Below are positions 9,926 through 19,579 of a DNA stretch of 64,000 bases, piece after piece. The notes under the pieces are model-generated. The model saw only the letters and a program-made list of their open reading frames with translations, had not been told where the DNA came from and searched no databases. Positions within the stretch are counted from its first letter, which is position 1. Every line of letters begins with the position of its first letter. This DNA is from Hermatobates lingyangjiaoensis. Lineage: Eukaryota > Arthropoda > Insecta > Hemiptera > Hermatobatidae. Location of the stretch: NCBI GenBank assembly GCA_026182355.1, contig JAPFBL010000357.1:218501-282500 (forward strand). The letters run 5' to 3'. Both the position numbers and the translations under genes were made by a program.

Positions 9926-9930
<5 letters not shown>
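9750..9930. repeat. 90-bp minisatellite, left part
   Basis: Blocks like ATAGATGCCGTATTTATGTA and TACAGTTATCTATACAGTAT match the better-preserved units at 10.09-10.38 kb. Confidence 0.6.
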
Positions 9931-9963
<33 letters not shown>

Positions 9964-9968
<5 letters not shown>

Positions 9969-10082
9969 AAAACCACAATAAGAAAATGGGAAAACAAGAC
10001 TAAGATCTTAGTTTTGTTTACCCATTTACTTATTGTGGTTTGATCATTGATTGTTATTTCACGTGTTTATGTGAAATCTTTG
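9964..10082. mobile_element. HP-A fold-back, internally deleted
   Basis: The arms ACCACAATAAGAAAATGGGA and complement are intact. The loop side that normally carries both hammerheads is gone, and the arms meet at AAGATCTTAG. The right end extends to CACGTGTTTATGTGAAATC. It sits inside the 90-bp minisatellite. Confidence 0.7.
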
Positions 10083-10084
10083 TA

Positions 10085-10378
10085 TATATATCTATGTATA
10101 CAACTACATAGACAGTTATCTATACTGTATCTATATATGTCACAGTTATACAGCTATCTATTGTATATATAGATACCGTATCTATGTATGCAACTACATG
10201 GACAGTTATCCGTACAGTATCTATACATTACACAGTTCTACAGTTATATATTGTATATATAGATACCGTATCTATGTATACAACTACATATACAGTTATC
10301 TATACAGTATCTATACATTACACAGTTCTACAGTTATCTGTTGTATATATAGACACCGTATCTACGTATACAACTACT
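10085..10378. repeat. 90-bp minisatellite, three units or more
   Basis: AGATACCGTATCTATGTA recurs at 10171, 10261 and, with a change, 10351, giving a 90-bp period. An earlier unit starts near 10085. The array is interrupted by two HP-A hairpins (9964-10082 and 10381-10606), and array-like sequence resumes at 10607-10632. Confidence 0.8.
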
Positions 10379-10380
10379 GA

Positions 10381-10606
10381 ATGATCAAACCACAATATGA
10401 AATGGGAAAACAAGACTAAGATCTTTCAACCGTAACAAGCAGTCTTGGTCAAAAACCCCAGTTGGTTTTTGAGTTTCAGTTGGGTTTTTGACTCTGACGA
10501 AGACCGCTTATTACGGTTAAAAGATCTTAGTCTTGTTTTCCCATTTTCATATTGTGGTTTTTGATCATTGATTGTTATTTCACGTGTTTATGTGAAAATC
10601 TTTTTA
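10381..10606. mobile_element. HP-A fold-back inserted in the minisatellite
   Basis: Arms run from GATCAAACCACAATATGA to the complement and end in CACGTGTTTATGTGAAA. In the right arm GAAA has become AAAA, and in the left arm the CUGACGA box is deleted, so neither hammerhead is intact. Confidence 0.75.
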
Positions 10607-10834
10607 TCGATGTATACAACTACATATACAGTTGTAATTACTTCAACAAAGTTTGCTAACAAAATATACGTCAATACTATAATACAAACCCGATTAATAA
10701 CAAATTTAATTGTTTTATAATATCTTAACTGATTAGACTTCCTTGACTAGATCAAAATCTGACTTAAATAGAGTTTTTTCTTAAAATAATACCGTAGATA
10801 ATTTCTTAATTAAAAACTATCCTAAGCAACTGAA

Positions 10835-11100
10835 GTATAGTGGCATTTTTAAAATTCCGTGTGAATGTTGTCATATGGTATTCATTAGTTGTACTGGAAA
10901 ATCATTAAAATCGCGCGTTAAGCAACATTAATACTCCGTAATTAACAATAATTGCTTTATTTATGCTTATAAATAATAACAGTCATGATATAAATTGGAC
11001 AGAAGATTATTGGCGTAACGTATGAATTATTGATATTGTTAATACAAATCATCGAGTCTTTCTTAAATATTATTGAAACTTAATAATTAAAAAATTGCGC
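10835..11100 (+). pseudogene. decayed PLE GIY-YIG endonuclease domain
   Basis: The plus strand reads GIFKIPCECCHMVFISCTGK then SLKSRVKQH. It aligns with the intact copy at 56 kb (CVYRIPCKDCELAYIGQTGK...TRIKQHQYS). The YIG motif has decayed to FIS. A frame-shifted tail NHRVFLKYY follows in the right place. This is probably the 3' part of the PLE whose reverse transcriptase lies at 9.1-9.6 kb. Confidence 0.6.
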
Positions 11101-12780
11101 AAACTCAAAAAAAACTCACTACTGTTGATTTTTCACTTAGAAGCTCATCATCAGGAGAAGTTAATAAGAGATAGATATTTTCAATCTGTCGAAAACTGAC
11201 TCGCATATCAATGCAGTCATGCAGACATAGGAGCAGATAATAATGGTTAATAGTGTAATAGATGTGTATAACTACTAGGCTACCCGTGACCCTTTGTGTC
11301 ACTCAGAAATTATAGCAATAGTTATTGAAACTAACTCACTGAACATGATTGACGGGGATAATTTTAATTGTTGTTTCTTGTTATTAAGGCACGGAAACAG
11401 ATTCTTATATGACTTAAGCTTTTGATATAGTATTCTTAACATGATTCAAGATATATACACAGTAAGTATATTTAGCAAAATAAAAATTATGTAAAAGGAT
11501 AAAAAATCATTTATTATACCATATAAATAAATAAAACAACAATTAAAGTTGTATACACAATGAAATATATTTAAAACAAACAAAACTTGAAAACTGAAAT
11601 ATTCAATCATCTACCTAACATAAAGCAACATTAATGAAAGGAATGTGTCTTTATCATACTACCTTAGAATATTTGTTTTTTATATGACAGTATTTTTAAA
11701 ATTTTCAAATAGAAAATTGAAAAAAATTAAAATTATAATGTAAATATAAATTCATATATAAGAATTAAAATAAAAATTTGAAATTTTATACCAAAATGAG
11801 TTTAAAGATCGTATTTGTTTTTGTGTTGTATGAGGGTAATACAGTTTTAAATCGATTTATTCAACTGTAATATTGCAAATTATAAATAAATTTATTTTAA
11901 ATTTTCCAAAACTAGTCTAAATTAAACCATTCGCTTCAATGGTTCGATATCCCCTGTACAGATTTCCAGCTTAAAGCCAAAACTGCCAACTAGTTTTATA
12001 AAGAGTTTGAACGTTTATTATATTTGTTTTTGTAGTTAGTTAATTCAATTTAACATATTTTGTTTTGTAATTTGAATTATATGTTTTTGTTTTTGAAAAA
12101 AATCTTTTGGTTTTCTTTGATGACAACTGTATATGTATATGAGTACAATAAGGTGATCAAAATTAGCAGTTCAAAATTAGATCATTGATTAATTATGTGA
12201 AAATGAATATTTTGAAGACTTTCTAGAATTTTTAAGGTTATGTTTTAACGGATTATCAACGACTGGTGTGGTGAGGGGTGGGGAAATTACAACCTCCCGG
12301 AGAGGCAAAAATAGTTGCTAAGTCACTGCTGTTCCTTAATTAAAAAGACTTTTTTCTATGTAATTCGTTTTTTATATTGCGTCCAATATACTTAACTATA
12401 GCAATAAATAAAGAAATAAAGAAAACATATTTTAAAAAAAATAATAAAATAATAAGTGAAATATTGAATAATTTACGAGTTTATTCATTTTCACAGTATT
12501 GCCCTGTTTTCAATGTTAGTAATAATTGAATAGTAGTTCATCAAGAAAGGACAAAATCAATAAACTTTGTGGACAATTAAACCAACTTGGTCAAAGTTCG
12601 CTCCATTTCCGTACCTCTCTCAATTTGCGTTTCAATTCATATGAACAACTTTGCCGGCTTATTTCAACATATACCATTAACAGAGAACTTAACATTGGTT
12701 AAATTAAATATCAGCTGAGAATAGAAGTTTCGTTTCACAGAATTAAATTTCACTGCAGACTCTTATTTTAATTTAATGAG
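11101..12780. other. no gene seen; AT-rich unique DNA
   Basis: No convincing frame, RNA gene or repeat match. A short segment at 11100-11170 contains CATCATCAGGAG next to CACTACTG, which loosely recalls an HP arm. A motif CCTCCCGGAGAGG near 12290 is a small palindrome. Confidence 0.45.
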
Positions 12781-12784
12781 ATTG

Positions 12785-12905
12785 AAAGTTATGAGTTTTA
12801 TTAATAAAATAATTTAGGCTTTCTTGCCGTCTTCAGGAGAGGAGATGAAGAAAAAAAAGAAACACAAGAAAGGAGACGTGAAGAAGAAACAATTTTGCAT
12901 CCATC
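12785..12905 (-). mobile_element. single-arm HP-G fragment
   Basis: TTAGGCTTTCTTGCCGTCTTCAGGAGAGGA matches HP-G copies at 33.78 and 49.74 kb over its 30 bp. The minus strand keeps CUGAAGA and stem II, but GAAA has become UAAA. Confidence 0.5.
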
Positions 12906-13136
12906 AATAATGCTCAACTTACAAATAAAAATCTCAATTGTTACAGTTATATTTAATTTAAAGAAATAAGAAAAACACACCCGAATAAATACTATTTAAA
13001 TTTGAAATGTCATTTCTATAATTAACAAATGACTGGTTCTTTTTAATATATAACATTTCCATAGTTTTCCTTCTCTGTTCATCTATTTCTTTGTCTATTA
13101 TTTCATTAAAATCAAAATTATGGCCTTCATTTATAC

Positions 13137-13583
13137 CAGTGTTTCCCCAACTGTTTCGAGTGACCGCCCCCTTGGGTCCATAAACCTATAACTCAACACC
13201 CTTGAATAGTAATCAGATTCCTAGACTAAATAACCAAATGAATGACATTTTAATAATTGAATTAAAATAATTAGTAATTGAATATTTATTTAGAATCCAA
13301 TAGATGTATTGTTTGATAGCATATTTATGCAAAAGAATACACAATAAAAGAATCTTAGATGAGAATATACTTTTAACATAAAAATGAATTATCAAAACAA
13401 ATAATTTTAAGAAGCTGTTTCCTAGAAATTTACATTTTGTGTTTTCACTTAAATTTAGAAATTATATTACATGAACATTTTCAATTTATGAAAATAGAAT
13501 CCCCGCTCCTTTTTGCATTACCAGCCCCCGATATCAAAGCACCATCCCCAGGGGGGCGGTACCGCCCACTTTGGGAAACACTG
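13137..13583. mobile_element. non-autonomous hAT element, complete, 447 bp
   Basis: The ends are CAGTGTTTCCCC at the left and GGGAAACACTG at the right (inverted). The subterminal GC-rich blocks ACCGCCCCCTTGGG and GGGGGGCGGTACCGCCC are also inverted. An exact 8-bp duplication ATTTATAC flanks the element (13129-13136 and 13584-13591). The 8-bp target duplication and CAG...CTG ends are hAT hallmarks. The interior is AT-rich with no transposase frame, so it is a MITE-like passenger. Only one base near the left end breaks the terminal match, suggesting moderate age. Confidence 0.88.
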
Positions 13584-13750
13584 ATTTATACTATGTGCTG
13601 CTAATGCAGTGTTATTAATTTACAATAAATCTTTCTAGGCCGAGCTGAGCATGAAAGATAATGAATATCCTTTATAAAACATTTAACACAATTATGAATA
13701 ATTAATTTTTTTTTAAAAGAAAAACATTGTCTCAATAAATTTTACAAGTG

Positions 13751-14095
13751 GGGGGGGGGGGGGGGCGCCAGTTTAGCTCAGTGGTTAATATAGTCACCTC
13801 TGAACTGGTAGATCCGGAGTTCGATACCCGCCTGAACCTCGATTTTTTTACATAGGAGGTGAATAAATCTGAGTACGTCGCCCCACACGAGCCTGTACGA
13901 TATCTGGTACTTATTAAAGATCCCTACTCTAAATTTACTTGAGTTAAGCAAAATTTAAGACTACCAATGTAGAATCAACAGGTAATATGACTCGCCCATT
14001 ACTAAAATAAATGAAAAAAATAATAAACGAGCAACAATTTCCTCCCTGTAGAACAGCACTAAAAGGTGAAAGCCTTGAAAAGCAAACAAACATAT
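13751..14095 (+). mobile_element. tRNA-derived SINE, copy 1 (AAAC-tail subtype)
   Basis: The head has an A-box-like TTTAGCTCAGTGG and a B-box-like GGAGTTCGATACCC. A conserved body follows (ATAAATCTGAG, GAGCCTGTACGAT, GGTACTTATTAAAGATCCCT). The tail ends GAAAAGCAAACAAAC. Flanking ATTTTACAAGTG (13739-13750) and ATTTTACAAATG (14096-14107) form a 12-bp target duplication with one difference. A G-tract precedes the head. Confidence 0.85.
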
Positions 14096-14107
14096 ATTTT
14101 ACAAATG

Positions 14108-14760
14108 AATAAGAGATTTTATCGAAATAATAAGATCATTATATTATAACTAAAATCAAGAAGTTTATAACAGAAAATGAATAAAAAGGAAATTACAGAT
14201 TTTTTTTTTTTTTTATAAAGAAGGGGCAGGTTCGTTTGAGCAGTGATTACCTCTTTATACGTCTCATCGCCTAAATTGACCTCCGCAAATCCTAATGTTC
14301 CATAATAAACCACTGTTGAATTTTACTCTTTCTAGGATTTTTTTTTATTTCATTGGAAATCTGCCAAAAAGTGAAATCTCAGATTACAACTTCGCCTCGT
14401 TAAAGACATAGTACTGGAGTCGATTTATTGTTATTGCTTTACTGTATTCGACGTTTTTATTTATTTTTTTTTTAAAAAAAAAAGACTGTTTCCATACTGC
14501 ATATAATTTACAAAACATCGGTTTTTCCAGTTCTTTTCATTTTTTTGTATTATAGGGTAACATTATGGTAACAGCTAAACAATATCCATTGTTCAATAGC
14601 AATATACATCGTAGTCATTTGTCAATATTATCACCCCATTAATATTGCTTTCATTGGTTTATTACATTTAATTTTAATAGCCTATTACTTATCTTTTCTT
14701 TAGATTAATGTTTCATGTTTTATTTTTAATATACCATATATGCTGAATTATTAAATCAAA
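14108..14760. other. no gene seen; AT-rich
   Basis: Homopolymer runs and no recognised frame or repeat. Confidence 0.45.
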
Positions 14761-14768
14761 AAAAAACA

Positions 14769-14951
14769 TTATTTATTAATACGCGTAAACATTGAGTGCA
14801 TATATACTATTAAATTATTAAAAATGACACCAAACTTAGCGGATAGTTCTTTCTCAACAAATTTCTCAATTTTCCTAAATGACACTATCGTTATTTCGTC
14901 TACACAACAAAATACATCTCCTATAGTCGACATGTGTCGAATGATCAACAT
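14769..14951 (-). pseudogene. PLE N-terminal coding fragment, left arm
   Basis: Reads MSTIGDVFCCVDEITIVSFR then KIEKFVEKELSAKFGVIFNN, after which the frame drifts (no CLxEGLLP). It pairs with the better copy in the right arm. The function of this N-terminal region in PLE proteins is not known to me from the sequence; it precedes the reverse transcriptase. Confidence 0.55.
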
Positions 14952-15466
14952 TCATCACCAGCACGTGAATAACTTCTTGGGTGAGTTTATTATACATATA
15001 TGCAAAGTGAAGATAGTAGGGGTTGTTTTTCTTCTAGTTTAAGATAACCTGGTTGTTAATCCTTTGATGTGAGTAACCTTTAGACCTGAGTTACTACCTG
15101 CAAGGGTTTCTGGGTGCCCTTGAAGTGAGTTAAAGAGTTTTAAAAGATGCTTATTAGCCGACATAAGTAAAAGTTTAAAATAGTAGCTGTATTTTAAAGC
15201 TCTTTTTATGATTACACATCAAAGGCTTTCAGAAACCCTTGCAGGTAGTAACTCAGGTCGAGAGGTCATTCACATCACAGGATTAACGACCAGCTTATCT
15301 TAAATTTGAAGAAAAACAACCTCTACTGTCTTCACTTTGCATATATGCAGGAGTATAATAAACCGGAAAATTCACCCAAGAAGGTATTCACATCCTGAAG
15401 ATGAATGTTGATCATTCGACACATGTTGAATTATTATTTATTGTGTAGATTAGTTATTATTGTGTA

Positions 15467-15597
15467 GACGAAATAACGATAGAGTTATTCAGAAAAATTG
15501 AGAAAATTGTTAAGAAACAGGTATCGGCTAAGTTTGGTGTCATTTTCAATAACGTATGTGTTAAGGAAGGACTGCTACCAATATTTACAAATAGTTT
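15467..15597 (+). pseudogene. PLE N-terminal coding fragment, right arm
   Basis: Reads DEITIELFRKIEKIVKKQVS then AKFGVIFNN and CVKEGLLPIFTN without a stop. This is one of the cleanest examples of the recurring FNxxCxxEGLLPxYTN end. The sequence right after TN is unrelated, and no reverse-transcriptase domain follows. Confidence 0.65.
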
Positions 15598-15806
15598 ACT
15601 GTTATTCACTTTAGACCAGGGGTGTCGTTTTGAGGGCCAGTTATTCGCTTAGTGCAGGCATGGGCAACCTGCGGCCCAGCACTTGTTTTTGTGGGGCCCT
15701 CGGAGATTATCTGAAATTCTATCTAAATATTCTACATATATATATAACAAACACTTTTTCTTCTTCTCGGAGTTTGGTCAGGGTAAATATATGGAATCAC
15801 CTTTTT

Positions 15807-15844
15807 GCCAACGTTTCGTCTTTATTTTAAGACATCCTCAGGGC
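15807..15844 (-). ncRNA. minimal hammerhead-like motif, HP-C
   Basis: Minus strand: GCC, CUGAGGA, U, stem II GUCUU/AAGAC with loop AAAAUA, GAAA, CG, UU, GGC. Stem I pairs GCC with GGC. The core is complete. Confidence 0.65.
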
Positions 15845-16091
15845 TATAAACTAACAAAAAAACAATAAACAATGGACATTTGTCATTTCTAATTTAGAAA
15901 CATCATAAACAAACTGAAAAAAAACTTACTCAAGGCTGGTTTCTGTTACATTACAACAACCGTTAACTGTCATTAATTAATGTAACAGAAACCAGCCTTA
16001 ACCAGAGTAAGTTTTCTTCAATTTGTTTATGATGTTTCTAAAGTAGAAATGACAAATGTCCATAGTTTATTGTTTTTTTTGTTAGTTTAGA

Positions 16092-16129
16092 GCCCTGAGG
16101 ATGTCTTAAAATAAAGATGAAACGTTGGC
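16092..16129 (+). ncRNA. minimal hammerhead-like motif, HP-C
   Basis: Same layout as the left arm. Stem II has one change (GUCUU/AAGAU) that still pairs as G-U. Core bases are intact. Confidence 0.6.
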
Positions 16130-16218
16130 AAAAAGGTGATTCCATATATTTACTCTGACCAAACTCCGAGAAGAAGAAAAATTCTTTGTTAATATTTTGT
16201 GGTCAAGAAAACAAAACC

Positions 16219-16249
<31 letters not shown>

Positions 16250-16391
16250 CATTATACATATAAGCTGTATCCATCGACATACCTCAGAAATTACCAAGCG
16301 GCCTGCCTTTTTTTGGAAATTATATAATGCGATCCCCAGTTCATAAAACATTACCCATGCCTGGTTTATAGCCATATTAAAGTATAAATGA

Positions 16392-16560
16392 ATAAGTAAG
16401 TTGGAACTGATAGCGTAGTGGTGTAGGCTTAACCCTCGGGCATGATGACTCCTGCAGTTTTAGACCAATGGGCTTAAGTTATTTGAGTGTAAAGCCTACA
16501 CAAGACGGTCAGTCTGAGAGTTCGACATGACTCCCAAGGCCTACTTATGACTTATTTATT
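16392..16560 (+). repeat. possible tRNA-like repeat, unclassified
   Basis: GGAACTGATAGCGTAGTGGTG loosely resembles an A box, and GAGAGTTCGACATGACTCCC has a B-box-like TTCGA. The body does not match the main SINE family. Confidence 0.2.
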
Positions 16561-16632
16561 AAAATTTGCAATTAAAGAGCGCTATCGCTAGTAATTATAA
16601 TATGGCATAAATTAATAAATAATTAACTTCAA

Positions 16633-16790
16633 AATGGGTAAGACGATCTAAACTCGACACCAACCAGTTCGAAAACGAAGAAGAGTAACACACAGAGAAA
16701 GAGACACTCTTACTGATTAAGTGTAAATAGTAAGTGTATCTCTTTTTCTCTGTGCGTTACTGTTCTGTGTTTTTGAACTTGTTAATAAAT
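16633..16790. mobile_element. HP-F fold-back remnant
   Basis: ACACACAGAGAAAGAGACAC near 16690 and its complement near 16740-16770 form an inverted pair. The hammerhead region is deleted. Confidence 0.5.
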
Positions 16791-17264
16791 AATTGTTATA
16801 TGAATGAAAAGTAAAACTTGTACCTCGTCTTAACAGTTTAGTTAAACTTTAGTTACATTTTTCTTTATTATAATAATTTAGTAACTCGATACTATATACT
16901 TACAGTATCGAGTTACAATTATAGAAACTCGAGTTGAAAAGTCTATGGCACATCGCAGGCCACCTTTGATTTAAATAATATAATTCATTTGATTAATTGA
17001 ACTATTTATGTAAAAATGAATATACCTATATTTCAAAATTAACCTATTTATAAAAATTAAATTCTATTTGTATGATTTGTGACAATATTATTCGTTTTTG
17101 TGGGTAGATACGTAAAATAGATATGAGTTAGACCCGGATTGCTATTTGATAACCACTTTGTTCAAAGTGTTTAGTTTTCGATGAAAAACATTAATGGCTT
17201 TGCAACGGCCAGAGTGACCAGTTAGAGTTATAAATCATATGACTTATTGCCTTTCAATATGTAG

Positions 17265-17585
17265 CCAATCGATTGAATGTTTATCTTTACGAACTGTCAG
17301 GGTCTATTCTGTAATATATATATATATATAATATATATATATATATATAAATTATGTGAGATTAAATTTCTGCCCACTTTTGTCTTAATTAGTTTTTTGG
17401 ATTTCTTTTCCAAATCTCGAAGTCTTACTTTAATTTCTTTGGGAACTAGGTGTACACCTAGTTCCCAAAGAAATTAAAGTAAGACTTCGAGATTTGGAAA
17501 AGAAATCCAAAAAACTAATTAAGACAAAAGTGGGCAGAAAGTTTAATCTCACATGTATAAATGAAGGACTGTTCCCCAAATATAC

Positions 17586-17625
<40 letters not shown>

Positions 17626-17685
17626 TTCATTGAATCCAATCGATTGAATGTTTATATTTAAAAACTGTCAGGGTCTATTCTGTAA
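17265..17685. mobile_element. PLE hairpin flanked by 50-bp direct repeats
   Basis: The flanks CCAATCGATTGAATGTTTAT...TCTGTAA occur at 17265-17314 and 17636-17685 with only three differences. Between them lie (TA)n, a perfect PLE N-terminal hairpin and (TA)n. I read the flanks as a long target-site duplication or a local duplication made at insertion. Confidence 0.6.
17353..17592. mobile_element. head-to-head PLE N-terminal hairpin, near perfect
   Basis: The arms meet at CTAGGTGTACACCTAG near 17450-17465 and match over about 100 bp. The right arm, plus strand, reads LVPKEIKVRLRDLEKKSKKL then FNLTCINEGLFPKYTNI, and then enters (TA)n. The left arm holds the same frame on the minus strand but lacks the end. 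High arm identity suggests a recent origin. Confidence 0.7.
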
Positions 17686-17715
17686 CATTATATATATATA
17701 TATATATATATATAC

Positions 17716-17832
17716 AACATTTCACATAAACACGTAAAATAACAATCAGTGGTCAAACCACATTATGAAATGAGAAAAAAAGACTAAGAGCTTTCAACTA
17801 ACAAGCGGTCTTCGTTAGAGTCAAAAACCCAA
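17716..17832 (-). mobile_element. single-arm HP-A copy
   Basis: Left arm only, from the terminal ATTTCACATAAACACG block to GTCAAAAACCCAA, then (TA)n. The CUGACGA box reads CUAACGA, so the hammerhead is broken. Confidence 0.65.
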
Positions 17833-17847
17833 TATATATATATATAT

Positions 17848-18140
17848 AAAGTATTGACCGTAGTGCAGAAACAAAATTAAAGCTTATTAGGACTTGGTCA
17901 GTTCTTCAGGTTCAAATTAAACTCTCATTACAAAATTTCTGTTGTAATTTCTTATTTATAACTTTTTGCCCTTTTTATGTATGTTTGATTTTTGAATTAT
18001 AGTATTGTGTTTTTTCTTATAGTTGATCTGTTTAGTAGGCCAATGAAAAAGGTTTTTTTTAAAAAAAAAACAGAAACTTTGGCAATGAGAGTTTAATTTG
18101 AACCTGAAGTACTGAACTTTTACTTTATATATATCAATAA
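17848..18140. mobile_element. HP-M fold-back
   Basis: Left arm AAAGTATTGACCGTAGTGCA through GGACTTGGTCAGTTCTTCAG. Right arm CTTTGGCAATGAGAGTTTAA near 18080. The middle contains unrelated AT-rich DNA. Confidence 0.5.
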
Positions 18141-18344
18141 AAAAGAAATGATAACAAAACTTTTAAATCAAAACATTTTAGAAAAAATAAAAAACAAATG
18201 GTTGATAAACAATTTTTCTTTAGGATGTAAAAAAGTAGAATTCATTTGATTCTTGAACATTCTTTTCTAGGGTAAGATTTTGAGGGTGATTTTCCAAAAG
18301 AAATATTGTCTCTTCCTAATGATTCCACATTGAGGGTTCTATAT

Positions 18345-18590
18345 TTTGCTTAACTCAACTGTATTTTAGAGTAGGAGATCTTTAACGAGTATCTGATGAC
18401 ATCGTACAGGCTAGGGACTGACCTTTTAACGTTTTCCTCGAAGGGTAACACACGCCAGGTTTTATTCATCTTTCATGTAAAAATATCCAAAGTAACCGAA
18501 CTAGATCAATTAGAGTGAGAATCAAACCCGAATCTAACAGTCCAGGGGCAAGCACGCAAACCACTGTACTACCCTGAACGTAGTCGTGAA
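18345..18590 (-). mobile_element. tRNA-derived SINE, old copy
   Basis: Minus-strand order: head near 18590 with a degraded A box (GTAGTACAGTGG), a B-box-like GGGTTTGATTCTC, then the body GCCTGTACGAT, CTCGTTAAAGATC, TCTAAAATACAG. Many substitutions mark it as old. Confidence 0.6.
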
Positions 18591-18765
18591 CTTATAAACT
18601 GTAAGGTAATTTATGGTAACTATTACAAATTTTCCCTTTATGCTACATTATATTATACATATAAAAAGTATTATCTTTTTTTTGTACCTTTTTGAATGTT
18701 TTCATGTGTACCTTTTTAGAATTTTAAATACATATATGTATTTGCTTCCACATATACATATATAA

Positions 18766-18979
18766 AAAGATTTCACATAAACACGTGAAATAACAATCAA
18801 TGATCAAACCACAATAAGAAAATGGGAAAGCAAGACTAAGATCTTTCAACCGTAACAAGCGGCCTTCGTCAGAGTCAAAAACCCAACAGTTGGTTTTTGA
18901 CTCTGACGAAGACGGCTTGTTACGGTTGAAAGATCTTAGTCTTGCTTTCCCATTTTCTTTTTGTGGTTTGATCAATGAT
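18766..18979. mobile_element. HP-A fold-back element
   Basis: Left end GATTTCACATAAACACGTGA; near-identical arms with a short centre CAACAGTTGG. It directly abuts the broken 3' side of the mariner relic. The right-arm stem II is mispaired (GACGG). Confidence 0.75.
18834..18876 (-). ncRNA. minimal hammerhead-like motif, HP-A
   Basis: Core CUGACGA...GAAA present with stem I GACU/AGUC and spacer GAUC; stem II has one G change (GGCCG/CGGUU), which weakens one pair. Confidence 0.55.
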
Positions 18980-19019
18980 ATACATATATATGTTTTCATA
19001 TGTAAAACAGAAATGATTT

Positions 19020-19579
19020 CTAAAGAGAACATACGAAATGAGTTCCCTTGAGGTGATTTTTCAATCTCGGGAAGAGGGAAAAGTCACAAGGACTCAAGTC
19101 TGGTGAATAAGGAGGCTGAGGAGCAACAGGAATGTTTTTACTGGCCAAAAACTCGTTTATTGTGATGGCAGTGTGACAGGGCGCGTTGTCGTGATGCAAC
19201 ACCCACTTGTCTTTGATGTTTGGCCGCACACGAAGGACTCTTTTTCGTGATGAACGGAGGTGTGATTCAAATTCAACTGTTCCCCGATCATTCTGACTGT
19301 CAAGCGTCGATCTGAACGCACAAGGTTCCGTACTCTGTTGACATTTTCATCGGTGTTTGCACTTGAAGGCCTTCCGCTTCGTGGTTCATCTTCAATCGAC
19401 TCTCTTCCTTCTGAAAATCCCTTAAACCACCGAAAAACCTGTGCCCTTGATAAAACACGTTCTCCATAGACCTCCTGAAGTTTTTCAAAAGTTTCCGTTG
19501 CATTATGTCCAAGTCTGAAGCAAAATTTGATTGCACACCGCTGCTCAACTTTGAGGTCACTCATTTTTAAAACGCTCAA
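19020..19579 (-). pseudogene. mariner transposase, internally deleted and truncated
   Basis: The N-terminal frame starts MSVLKMSDLKVEQRCAIKFC and includes the helix-turn-helix region (ALSRAQVFRWFKGF-like VLSRAQVFRWFKGF, then RSGRPSS and LTVRMIGEQLNL). After HTSVH the sequence jumps, in another frame, to KDKWVLHHDNAPCHTAI...SPDLSPCDFSLFPRLK. The spacing between the D of HDNAPC and the D of PCDF is exactly 34 residues, the DD34D signature of mariner transposases. The first catalytic aspartate and about 120 residues around it are deleted. The C terminus is lost at the junction with an HP-A hairpin. The copy cannot be active. Confidence 0.9.

Larger units (their letters stand above)
14769..15600. 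mobile_element. large head-to-head PLE N-terminal fold-back
   Basis: The two arms are inverted copies of the same PLE 5' region, facing outward from a centre near 15170. Inner arms include AACTCAGGTC / GACCTGAGTT and CTGCAAGGGTTTCTG with its complement. Each arm carries a CUGxxGA...GACA core relic with stem II GAAUG/CAUUC and the self-complementary spacer CAUG. The A14-equivalent base is C in both arms, so cleavage is doubtful. The coding pieces are listed separately. Confidence 0.65.
15743..16200. mobile_element. HP-C fold-back element
   Basis: Arms run from AACACTTTTTCTTCTTCTCG through GGAATCACCTTTTTGCCAAC and return at 16090-16190. The spacer has an inner inverted pair around GGCTGGTTTCTGTTACATTA. 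Both arms carry near-complete hammerhead cores. Confidence 0.75.
15657..16366. mobile_element. hAT-like element split by an HP-C hairpin
   Basis: The left end is CAGGCATGGGCAACCTGCGGCCC-like and the right end is ATTACCCATGCCTG, inverted to it. These ends are typical of Charlie-type hAT elements. The candidate 8-bp flanks GCTTAGTG and GTTTATAG match at only five positions, so the target duplication is weak or decayed. The interior contains a complete HP-C fold-back (about 15.74-16.20 kb). Another hAT-like end (CAGGGGTGTCG) lies just upstream at 15616. Confidence 0.5.

Noticed and set aside
11100..11170. Possible hammerhead after the old PLE at 11.1 kb (CUGAUGA and GAAA on the minus strand)
   Set aside because: Stem II pairs poorly, stem I is not seen, and the orientation is opposite to the PLE relic.
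13766..13840. Functional tRNA gene (A and B box-like sequences)
   Set aside because: The cloverleaf does not close, and the same head recurs at many loci with a SINE body and target duplications.
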